Source of the DNA: Micropterus salmoides
Lineage: Eukaryota; Chordata; Actinopteri; Centrarchiformes; Centrarchidae
Direction: 5' to 3'
Assembly: GCF_014851395.1 (NCBI RefSeq)
Contig: NW_024040707.1
Span: 4,338,349-4,402,348 of the forward strand
Length of the DNA: 64,000 bases
A program made the translations under genes and the position numbers. Of the stretch, positions 1 to 12,300 are shown piece after piece. A model generated the notes under the pieces. It saw nothing but the letters and a program-made list of their open reading frames with translations. It did not search any database and was not told where the DNA came from. Within the stretch, counting starts at the first letter, position 1; every line of letters starts with the position of its first letter.

Positions 1-219
1 TTAAACTAACTTCACCCCGGTCAAAAACAAGACGTCTGAAGATCTCCCCTTGTTATCTTAGTACTTGTGAGGGGCACATTTCACTTTGACAATTTATAAA
101 CCAAATTTAAAGATTGATAAAAATAAATATTGACAAGACCCAGACTTTTTTATATTAATTTCACCATTTCCAATACATCTGGATTATAATTCATTAAAAT
201 GCTGTTTTTCTTCTCCTAG

Positions 220-334
220 GCCTCAGATTCAGTGACTGCTGAGGAGATGACATGTTTACCCGGATTCAGGTCAGAAATGGTCATTTTCAAAGTGACCAGA
301 AAGCACCTGATGCTGGGCACAAGACTGGGCAAAG
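220..334 (+). CDS. cdh1: cadherin copy 1 exon 2, propeptide start
   Basis: 115 nt, as in human CDH1 exon 2. It encodes ASDSVTAEEMTCLPGF and onwards (classical C-x-PGF prodomain opening). Polypyrimidine plus AG at 218-219. The donor is GTCAGA, poorer than GTAAGA at the same site in copy 2. It is the first exon visible, so the window opens inside intron 1. Confidence 0.5.
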
Positions 335-3300
335 GTCAGAACCAACCAGGGAGCTGTTCTCTCACTCGTTTGCTAATACACTGTTCATTTCCAACATCTT
401 TATATCAGGAAATAATTTGTATAGGTTACAGTTTACTGGAAGGGGTTATATATTCTATGTTTTCATTATACCATAACTTTGAAAAATAGATTAAATGTTT
501 GTGTTTTGTATGTTTATCACGTCTTGAAAGTCTACTGTCTTTTTTTTCTTCTTCAACTGTCTCAGCATAATATCTATCTACCTTCTGTGCTGTGGTCTAG
601 TCTGTCTCAATGCGGATACTTCTGTTAGTATCCTACACTTACATGCAGTACACTGAGTACACTATGTACTTACTTGTGTAGTGTGTGAATTTCATCAGGG
701 TAATATTATCTCAAATCAAACACTGCCCTTGTGCACTAACCAGAAATGACGAATGTAAGATTTGACTGCTTCTTCTTTATGGTGAATTGGAACTGAAAGG
801 ATCATTATTGCCGACACACTTTTTGTGTGATTGTCACATCTTTGCTTGTGTAAGGCTACATCCACACAACTACGTATTTGTTTTAAAATGCAGACCTTTT
901 GCTGTGTTTGTACAAAACGGCAAATCCCGCTGACATATAAACTGTGTAAACTCATCTGGGACAACCAAAACGGCTGTCCAGTTGGTTCCTTGGTCTTGAT
1001 TAGCTGGTTGATGCTGGGTTTTGGCTGTGTTAGTAGTATGTTCCTGGAGAAGTATGATCTGCTGCTGATGTTGGATACTATTGAAATCACAACCTAAAAA
1101 CGAAAACAATAGTTGGGCATTCAGGCCACATGGAGTTTTAACAAAGTCTCTGTTACCTTTCATCAACAAACGTTTCAAATAGTCTCATTTTTCCATGCAT
1201 TAATTTCAACTATCAACTAACTTTTGTGTGTAAAATTAGCTGTATTGACTACAAAACTTCACCACAACATTATTTTATATATTTTTGGATGGCTTAGTCT
1301 TAAAATTCACCATCAGAACTTCAGAATGTCTAGTTATATATTTTTTAAAGATCAAAATGCATAAATTGGGTGGCACGGTGGTGCAGTGGTCACCTCACAG
1401 CATGAAGGCCGTGGGTTGCCCCGGCCTTTCTGTGTGGTGTTTGCGTGTTCTCTCCGGGTGCTCCGGCTTCCTCCCACCATCCAAAGGTGGTGTTACGAAC
1501 CTCCAGTGGAAAGTCCAGGGGATGAGGAGGTTAGTGACAATAATAGAATCATTCCAGGTTGAAGGAAGCCAGGAGACAGCTTTTACAGGTCGTACGCGTT
1601 TTATTTACAATGAGGAGACAAAAAAGCTAAGGTACCCTCAGGGAGGGTCTACAAAAAACAACTTCCCAAAAACAAGGAAGCGCCCACAAATGCCACAAAT
1701 GAGAAAACAACACAGGATACAATAACGAATTTCGCCCTCCCTCCACTGAGGGAGTGAACCCCACCACAAGGTTCAGACTTATCGCTTGCTGCACTGTCGT
1801 TTCACCCAGCTCACCATGCCGTCTGCACTCCCCACTCTCCACACCCAGTCTGCCTGCTTTTCTGCTCCTTATACCGGCTCCTGCGCTCCCGCTGATTGTA
1901 ACTGGGGACAGGTGTGCACCCTAGCCTCCTGGCTGCAACATTAGAGGGGGGAAGGGCAGGACCTGCAGGGCACAGACAAGCAGCAGTACACAGACACAGG
2001 GCTCAAGGGCCGTAACACTCCCCCCCATAAAATCAAACTAGGGGTTTGACCAACTCAGTCACCACTTGTTTTTTTTCTTTCCTACCACACGGCAAAAAAA
2101 ACCAAACACTCCCACCCACTCTCAAACATCTTTCCCCAGAAGATGAAGGAATGTCATCCGCGGGACAACGCGTCGGCTATTACGTTGTCAGCCCCTTTCT
2201 TATGCCGGATCTCTAAGTTGTAACCCTGCACCAACAGAGCCCACCGCATCAGGCGTTGGTTGTGGTTATACATCCGGGACAGGAAAACTAGAGGGTTATG
2301 ATCTGTGAAGACAACAACTGGCGAGGGACTATAACCAACATAGACTCCAAAATGCTGCAGAGCGAGCAGCAATGCGAGGGTTTCCTTCTCTATGGTGGAG
2401 TAGTTTAGCTGATGTTTTTTAAACTTGACAGAGAAGTAGCTAATCGGATGGCACACATCTCCTGTTTCATCCTGCAACAGCACAGCTCCAGCGCCGGTGG
2501 CACTTGCGTCAACCTCGAGCTTAAAGGGGAGAGAGAGGTTAGGTGCGGCCAGGACTGGGGCACAACAAAGGAGAGATTTCACCGCCTCAAAAGCATGTTG
2601 ACACTCATCCGTCCACACAAACGGGACTGTGGGACTACATAAGCTAGTCAGGGGGGCGACAACTACTGAGAAGTTCCTACAAAAACACCTGTAATATCCA
2701 GCCATACCAAGGAAACGACGGAGTTCACGTCTGGTCGCGGGGGCTGGGTAGGTTAACACAGCAGAAATCTTGGCGTTAACAGGACAGACCTGGCCGTGGC
2801 CTACCTCTTTACCCAAGTATGTCACCGTGGCCTTTCCAAACTCACACTTAGCCAAGTTTAGTGTCAGTGACGCTGCTGCTAACCTCTGGAACACCGCAGC
2901 CAAAGTAGACAGGTGACCAGCCCAGTCGGCTGAGTACACTACCACATCGTCTAAGTAAACATTGCAGTTTGGGACAGTCCCCAATACCATATGCATCATT
3001 CGTTGGAATGTTGCAGGCGCATTCCTCATTCCGAAGGCCATAACGGTGTACTGCATGAAGTTATCTGGGGTAACAAACGCAGAGATATCGGATGCACGAG
3101 GGGTTAATGGCACCTGCCAGTACCCCTTTAGCAGGTCTAGCTTAGTGATGTACTCCGCGGGACCAATACTATCTATGCAGTCCTCCATCCTGGGCAACGG
3201 GAACGAGTCTGGGACGGTCACTGCATTTACCTTACGAAAGTCTGTGCAGAAACGTGGTGTACCGTCGGACTTAGGAGTAAGTAAACATGGCGAACTCCAT

Positions 3301-6300
3301 GGGCTACAGCTGGGTCGGGCTAACCCATTTCGTACCATGTAATCAACTTCCTCTTTCATCATTTCTCTCTTAGCCAGCGGACAACGATATGCATGCTGCT
3401 TTATGGGGGCAGCTGTCCCAACGTCGATATCGTGACGCAGTACAGTGGTCTGGGATGGCACATCGCTAAACAGAGGGAGATGAGAGGTTATCAACACCAT
3501 TATATCATCACGTTGTCTCGGGGGGAGGTAGGACAAATGTGCCTCTAGGCTAGACAAGAGCTTTGAATTGGGCAACCTACCACCCTGGTGACCTTCATCG
3601 AGCCCTGCTAAGCCATCATCAGGTTCAGCCCCGCCACAAACCAAGGAAACGGAGGGGTTGCATGGAGCAGCAGTCTCCGGAGTTTCTTCCTGCTTCTCCT
3701 GAGCCGCTTCTCTGGAATGATAGGGCTTCAACATATTAATGTGACACAGGCGTCTCTTTCTTTTACGGTCAGGTGTGTGAATGATGTAATCAGTCCCCGA
3801 AACCTTGTTTTCCACCACATAGGGTCCGGAAAAACGGGCAGTGAGGGCAGCTCCAAGCACAGGCAGTAAAACCAACACTTGTTCTCCTGGTTTAAATTGC
3901 CGTTCGACTGCTTTTCTGTCAAACCGCTGCTTCATGCCTTCTTGTGCCAGAGCTAAAGCCTTCTTTGCCACGGAGGTTGCACGGTGCAACCGCTCTCTGT
4001 TCTGGGACACAAAATCCAATACATTCATTTTCGGCAAGGAGCCAGACACTAACTGCTCCTTCAACACCTTAAGTGGTCCCCGCACGTTATGACCAAAAAC
4101 GAGCTCAGCCGGACTGAACCCCAAAGACTCCTGTCTAGCATCGCGCACAGCAAAGAGCATGTATGGCACACCCTCATCCCAGTCTCTTCCTGTGTCATAG
4201 CAGAATTTCTTCAACGCGGACTTGAGCGTCTGGTGCCAACGCTCAAGCGCACCTTGTGATTCCGGGTGATAAGCGCGAGTGTGAAATTCCCAGTGATTGC
4301 AACGTCTGACGGAAAGTCTTGGAAAGGAAGTTGGTACCTTGGTTGGTTTGTACAACTTTCGGCAGTCCAAAGGTGGTGAAGAATTTTGTGAGAGCTTTCA
4401 TGATGGCGGGAGCGGTAATTTTTCTTAAGGGCACAGCCTCAGGAAAACGGGTGGACACGCACATCACAGTTAGCAGAAACTGGTTCCCTGACTTAGTTCT
4501 AGGCAAGGGACCAACACAATCCACAATGACATGCTCAAATGGTTCACCAACAGCAGGAACTGGATGCAGTGGGGCAGGTGGCACGATCTGGTTTGGTTTC
4601 CCCACGATCTGGCATGTACTGCAGGTTCTGCAGTAGCGCGCTACATCGGCCTTCATGCCTGGCCAGAAAAAATGTCTAAGCACACGGTTGTAAGTCTTGG
4701 CGACGCCTAGGTGACCCGACCACAAGTGCTCATGTGCTAGCTCTAGCACATGCCGGCGCCACCCCACCGGAACTACAACCTGATAAACAGTGTCGCGAAC
4801 CCCAGTCAGATCGTCGGCCGTCCCACCATGAGGAACCCACTTGCGCATTAACACTTCATCCTCAACAAGAAAAAGCTGCTGACTTGCTCGCTCACTAGCA
4901 TCACACCCAGCTGCAGCAAAACATTTCGCCAGGGAGGAATCACTCCGTTGAGCATTGATAAGGACCTCGCGGGTTAATGGCAAGGTTATCTCAGGAACAG
5001 TGACTGAGGCGGCAGCACTTACAGGCACCTGTGTTAGACGGTTCTCTGCCCCACCTCTAGAGGGCAATTGGTCCTCCCTAAACACAGAGGGGAACAATGA
5101 ATCTGAAAGATCCACCCCTTTGGTCTGCTTACGCGCTTGCGCCCTAGTCAACACACTGACCGAAAACACTCCAGGGTGCTTTTGAACCAACTCATCAGAT
5201 TCCACTTCAGGGATAGGAGTATCCACCACCTCTGGGTCTGGAAAAACCTTTCCACCAGCAATGTCATTTCCTAGGATAAAATCTACACCATCAACAGGAA
5301 AATGAGACCGAACAGCGACGGGAAAGAAACCAGACACTAGCTTGGACTGCACATGAATAGAATGTAAAGGAGCAGGTACAAAGCTCATCCCGATACCTCG
5401 AACTACAGCGCTCACATCACGGGCAGATTGAGGGTTCAATGGCAGTACGCTAGCTAAGATAAATGAGCGTGAGCCACCCGTGTCCCTCAGCACTGTGACC
5501 GGGCGCTGATCATCAGGTTTACCGGTGAGGGATACCAGACCCTGGGAAATAAAAGGCCTGAAGCATTCGTCAGGTTCCCCTACAGCCAGCTGACGATCAC
5601 AGGGAGACACAGTCTTAATCAACCCAACTCCTTTTGGCGGTTTAGCCACTGGAGGCTGGGGCTTTCGTTTATAGAGAGCACACTCTGCAATAAGATGATC
5701 AGGTTTATGACAAAAAAAACAACGCTTGTCCACCTGTGCCACTGAGCCAACACGAGTACCCTGAGTGGTGCTGGGCTTCCTTACAGCATCATCACAAGGG
5801 GACGAGTAATGTCTGATAGACGTGTTCTTGTGTGTCAAGGCAAACTCATCAGCAAGCGTAGCAGCCTGCTGCAGTGTGGTTACTTTCTGTTCGTTGAGAT
5901 AAACAACAGTCTTTTCCGACACACAGTTCTTGAACGCTTCCAACAACATCAGCTCGCGAACTGAGGAGAAATCATCGGCTTTACATGCAGCACACCACCG
6001 ATCAAACAAAATCCCTTGTTCTCTAGCGAAATCAATGTAAGTCTGGCCTACCCCTTTTCTGAGAGCCCTGAAACGTTGCCTGTACGCCTCTGGCACCAGC
6101 TCATACACCCGCAAGATGGCGCTCTTAACTTTTTCATAGGAGAGACTATCCTGCACAGACAGTGATGAGCAAGCCTCCTGAGCTTTCCCTGACAGTTTAC
6201 ACTGTAGCAGGATGGCCCACACGTCTTTTGGCCACCTCAGGGCAACAGCAATGCGCTCAAAAGCAGTGAAATAGCTCTCAATGTCAGTCTCACGAAAGAC

Positions 6301-9300
6301 AGGGACTAGAGAAATGTGTTTACTTACATCAAAGGTACTAGGGAGGGCAGATCCTGATGACCCAGTACCGGCAGCGGTGGCTGAGAACTGCGCTGACCGC
6401 AGCTCCAACTCGCGCATTCTAATGGCGGTTTCTGCCTCCAACTTTTTTAGCTCCAACTCCCTCCTGAGCTGGTGCTCGCGTTCGCGCTCCGTCGTAACAG
6501 GTGGTATGGGCCTTTCCGAAACTACCTGTAGACACACTTCCACTCCGACATGGAGTGAAGTCTGGTTGAAGCAACCCTCCAGGCCAAATCGAGCTCCCGA
6601 ACCCGCATAGGGTTTAAATACAGAGACAACGTTCGGATGAACTACCCTCTCTCCCCTGTATAAATAGGATCTGACGTTACCGCTGCACTCACTGCTATAA
6701 TATGTGTATCAAATAAACAACAATAGTATTAAGATTCAGGATTGATGTTGAGGAAAAGTGTGTTTTTTACAATAACGAAACTGAAAGCATTTGTCATTCA
6801 TTTTGTGTTTGTGTTCGTGTTGAATATTTCTTTAAGAACATGACTTTATATATTTATATTTACGAAAAATAAATACACTCACCTAAAGGATTATTAGGAA
6901 CACCTGTTCAGTTTCTCATTAATGCAATTATCTAATCAACCAATCACATGGCAGTTGCTTCAATGCATTTAGGGGTGTGGTCCTGGTCAAGACAATCTCC
7001 TGAACTCCAAACTGAATGTCAGAATGGGAAAGAAAGGTGATTTAAGCAATTTTGAGCGTGGCATGGTTGTTGGTGCCAGAAGGGCCGGTCTGAGTATTTC
7101 ACAATCTGCTCAGTTACTGGGATTTTCACGCACAACCATTTCTAGGGTTTACAAAGAAAGGTGTGAAAAGGGAAAAACATCCAGTATGCGGCAGTCCTGT
7201 GGGCGAAAATGCCTCGTTGATGCTAGAGGTCAGAGGAGAATGGGCCGACTGATTCAAGCTGATAGAAGAGCAACTTTGACTGAAATAACCACTCGTTACA
7301 ACAGAGGTATGCAGCAAAGCATTTGTGAAGCCACAACACGCACAACCTTGAGGCGGATGGGCTACAACAGCAGAAGACCCCACCGGGTACCACTCATCTC
7401 CACTACAAATAGGAAAAAGAGGCTACAATTTGCAAGAGCTCACCAAAATTGGACAGTTGAAGACTGGAAAAATGTTGCCTGGTCTGATGAGTCTCGATTT
7501 CTGTTGATACATTCAGATGGTAGAGTCAGAATTTGGTGTAAACAGAATGAGAACATGGATCCATCATGCCTTGTTACCACTATGCAGGCTGCTGGTGGTG
7601 GTGTAATGGTGTGGGGGATGTTTTCTTGGCACACTTTAGGCCCCTTAGTGCCAATTGGGCATGGTTTAAATGCCACGGCCTACCTGAGCATTGTTTCTGA
7701 CCATGTCCATCCCTTTATGGCCACCATGTACCCGTCCTCTGATGGCTACTTCCAGCAGGATAATGCACCATGTCACAAAGCTCCAATCATTTCAAATTGG
7801 TTTCTTGAACATGACAATGAGTTCACTGTACTAAAATGGCCCCCGCAGTCACCAGATCTCAACCCAATAGAGCATCTTTGGGATGTGGTGGAACGGGAGC
7901 TTCGTGCCCTGGATGTGCATCCCACAAATCTCCATCAACTGCAAGATGCTATCCATCAATATGGGCCAACATTTCTAAAGAATGCTGAATCAATGCCACG
8001 TAGAATTAAGGCAGTTCTGAAGGCGAAAGGGGGTCAAACACAGTATTAGTATGGTGTTCCTAATAATCCTTTAGGTGAGTGTATATTCTTTTATGAAAAG
8101 ATTGATATTCATTGTAAAGAAAAGCCATTTTTTTAAACCTCTTTAACTTAGCCTATATGAAAAATGTTACATTCACAAATACAACATTTCAAAATAAATT
8201 ATGTGTTTGCTCCAGACCCCAGCTGTATGTAGGATAAGCGGTTGACGATGGATGGATGGAAAATGCATAAATTTACACTATTAAAACTTCAAAAGGACAA
8301 ATCACATTTTCTGGTTACACAGTCATGGTAAATCAATCACTTGTTGCTTAAAAAACAGAAACTAGAAATAAAATAGTGTTTCGTAACGCATATTAAACCT
8401 AAAATCAGAATCTGATTCTGGTATTAAACCTTAAAACACATCAAGACATTATGTATAGAGATTTTTAAAGCTTAAATAGAAATAGTTGACAATTGAGGGG
8501 TTTAAACAAGCGTGGCTTAGAATGCACTTTAGTGTCTCTATCCTGTAGCTTAAAACATTAAGATAGTAAATATTACACAACAGTCTCTACTCAGCCTAAG
8601 ATTGTTACAATACAATAGATATTTGACAAAGAAATGTGCAAAAATTCATAATATGACCAATAAACACACCATACTCCGGGAGAATCAATGACCCAAGCTT
8701 CATTAAGGAGGCTCGCTGCAGACAGGAGGAAAGTGTTGTTGCTGTGTGAGGTTTTGGTCCTGATGGACCGCAGCCAGTCTGAAACAGTTTGTGAGTGGGA
8801 GGGGTCGGCCGTAATCTTTTATTCTCGGCTCAGCGTCCTGAAGGGCTTGAAGATTGCAGCCAATCTTCAGAGCAGAAGGTGCAAATGCAGATTCTTTACT
8901 AGTTCTACTTTACTAGGAAGACCACACTGTAAAAATACTCTGGTACAAGTAAAAGTCCTGCATTGAAAATGAAGTAAAAGTATTGTAGGAAGTCCCACTC
9001 TATCTAGCCTGCTGTGCCGACTCCAGGGTACCACTTTTAATCAGTGTTAGGCAATGTGTGGCAGTACTGCATTTGTAACGGATGCCTGTTTCTTCTGTCC
9101 ACTTCCAGTGGGCTTCACTGACTGCACAGACCGCACAAGATTTGGTTTCAGCAGTGATGACAGACGTTTCGTGGTACAGACAGACGGCACACTGACGGTC
9201 AGTAGAGTTTAACAGACTTGATTGAAAACTTGCCAATTCTAAAGCTCAGCTCTCCAACATCCTCACTCATCCTTTTAGCCATATAGGAGCTACAGTGTTT

Positions 9301-12300
9301 AGGGGATTCGTGTAACTCTGGTTGGATATTAAAAAGTAATAGGAGGAGTTTTCTAATTGGGAAACAAACCCAATTGAATTATAAATTCTCTGCAATAAAC
9401 TGAGTAGAGCAAATGCGACTTTCATTTAAGATGTGGCATCTGTAGCTCTGTGGAGAGAAACCTCTAAATGTTTTCTTGCCTTTTTCTTTACATACACCAC
9501 ACACTGACCTGAGCCCAGCCAAGTCTAAGTTTTGATTTTGTCACGTAGAAATCTTTATTAAATCTAAAAGTGTTGCTAGTACGTCAGCCTTTGCTGATGA
9601 GTGTTTTCTCCCTCCAGGTAAAGAGACAGGTTGTTCTTCATGAAGGACACCAGGACTTCTTCATCCACTCCTGGGACTCGCAAGGTCACAAAATAACTCT
9701 TTCTGTCAGGGTATTGCACCAGCACCACCTGACTGAAGTGGACTCAGAGGTAGGATTAGAGACACTACTGAAGGAAGTTTCCAGCCCCATTTGTAGGATA
9801 AATTAAACTCTTCTACAACAATATATTCTGTGTAAAATATGCTTTGCTAGTCCTACATTGTTGTTTATTAAAGGCTTGAAACAATAAAAAAATCTTGTGC
9901 AGTTTACAAACTTGGCTGTTTACAAATGTGCAAGACTGGCTGCATTTTTTTTAGTATTACTTTTTTCATTTTTCGTGTAATGTAACTTACTGGAGTACTC
10001 GGTGAATTGTTTACTATATGAAACATTTTAGCACCAATTTCATTGATGCCAGGAGGCTCTTAATTCATCATCTGTGTGCATTCTCTGGTCCCGCAGAGCT
10101 CCGTGTTGTTCAAGAAAATAAGTAACTAATGGTTTGAAAAAATGGTAAAAATGTTGAAGACAAAACTCATTTTTCTTCTTTTTCTTCTTTGCTTAGATTT
10201 AAACTGACTATGAATGTACATGTTCTTCCAGAGTGCACCTGAGACACTGGTGCCTGTTCTGCATTTCCCCAAGTCTGGTGAAGGACTGAGGAGGAAGAAG
10301 AGAGAGTGGGTTGTTCCTGACATCAGTGTTAGTGAGAATCACAAAGGACCCTACCCCTTGAAAATATCTCAAGTAAGAGGAACTAAAGATGTAGAACGCT
10401 GTAACCAGGCCACTTGGTTTCTGTATGTCAGAAATTATTATTAGTATTGTAACTATGTTGTCAGTGACAGGAGAATAACTCAGACCTGGTGTGTTTTGTT
10501 CAGATCCGTTCTCCTGAGGATAAAGTGAAGAAGATCTATTACAGCATCTCTGGTCCGGGAGCTGATTTACCTCCTGTTGGCCTTTTCACCATGGACAGAG
10601 ACAATGGCAATCTGTATATCACACAAGCACTGGACAGAGAGAAACAAGACAAGTACATAGTAAGTATCCTCTGATGTTGGTTTTATACATGCACTCTTTG
10701 TCACCTTTTTAGGTTCAAACAGGGAGTTAAGGGAAACATTTGAACACACTTTGTATTCTGTTATCCACCATTTTATGTTGACATAAATGTAAAAGTAAAT
10801 TGTAAAGTACACTGAGGTAGCGGTCGGTTTACTTTCACTTGCAAAAAGAAAAAGCTGATTAAAATTCCTTTCTTTACTGTATGTCAACACTGCTCTCCTT
10901 AACGATAGCTGAGGGTCTGCACTCCGAATATTTCACTCCATATTTGAGTGAAAATGATTGTGTCTATGTGAAAATTAATTTTATTCTGACATATTATATT
11001 AACCTAATACATATTTATTCAACATTTCAGTAAGTATTAAGTAATATTAAGTATTAGATTGGACTCTCAGATACCCAGTACTAGAGCACTTGGCTCAGGG
11101 CCAAAAAAACTTGACTGAGACATCTGTATGTACGAGTACACTACATCATGTATGTTCATTTGTCCATCCTATTGCCATGTATAGAGGAGTACTTTACAGT
11201 GATTCAACTGAATATAACCCAGAACCTACCATAGATCGTAATCAACAAGCTGTCAACAATTAAAACTGTGACGGTAAAATCCAGTAATGTGGTATTTATT
11301 ACAGAACATTTTACAACAGGGCTTTTCTATGTTTCTGCTGACTCCATTAAGAATCACAACGTGGAAGAGTTTCAAAAGTTTACAAACAAATGTAATCGAA
11401 ACAATCAGAGGTGTTTGTCCAGAAACTTTTGTCAACTTTTCAGCTAATCTTTAAAACCATATCTCACCCAGAATGTATTCTCGTATTACATGGCTCCTTC
11501 AGAAAGCAGTTGCTATACACGGACACTGAATGTAAGTAGCTGTGGTTCCATGTAATTGTCAACTGAGTTTTAAGCAAACTTGAAATGTTGCAAAAAAAAA
11601 CAAAAGCTACATTTCCATCAACTGGTTTGCAGTGAAAAAAACAGGCTGCATAAAGCGTAGTTTCGTCAGAAGTTGACTTTACCTGGTGAGCATTTTTTTG
11701 TTGGAAAAACGGTTAAAAGACGTCTATTGTCACCGCTGGAAAGATTTTTCACTTTTGAACCAAAAATTAATGTCTTTTCAACAGTGTTACAGCCTCCGCA
11801 GTTATCTGTGAATATGTGTCTGTGATGTGCAGCTGTGTGTTATGTTGAGCAGGATGTACAAACCCTTGCCGAGGATTGGCTGGCGCGAGTCCCGCCTACT
11901 TTCTGGTTCCGGCTGGTGGTCTGATTGGTCGCCTTCCAGATCAGTTGTTTAAATAGCTGCCTACCTGTGTGAATTTGGCAGATGTGATTTTCCCCTTGAC
12001 TGACTGGCCCCGTTCGTATTGTCCTTTATAGTGGTAATTGTGTTAACTGCTGTAGAAGCGTTAGTTCTAGTGATCAGTGTTAGTTCTTAGTGTCTGAGTG
12101 TTACCTTTACAGTGAATTGTGTACCTTAGTGGGGGATTACTGATATCGACCAGACACCTGCAGTTAAGTTTGTTAGACACACAAGGCTTAGAGGGTTCTG
12201 CTCATTTTGTTTCTTACTGGGCAAGTCAGAGTTTTGTTTTGTTTGATTTCAGAGTAGCAAGTGGCTATCTCTCAGTTGGAGAGACCTCTTTAAGTTATAT

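Larger units (their letters stand above)
1491..6543 (-). mobile_element. Gmr1-like Ty3/Gypsy LTR retrotransposon, 5' end incomplete
   Basis: Minus-strand element with gag, zinc knuckle, protease, integrase, reverse transcriptase and RNase H, in that order. Integrase ahead of RT is the reverse of ordinary Gypsy elements and is known from the Gmr1 group first described in cod. The 3' LTR is 1491-2017, with a purine tract (GGGGGGGAG on minus) just upstream at 2018-2028. I cannot find a second LTR copy near 6544-6875, so the 5' end is truncated or replaced. The coding part is split by one frameshift near 4290. It sits in intron 2 of cadherin copy 1, antisense to the gene, and copy 2 has nothing equivalent. 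Confidence 0.5.

Noticed and set aside
831..1178. Overlapping ORFs in intron 2 on both strands
   Set aside because: They fall within a MITE-like segment with no protein similarity recognised.
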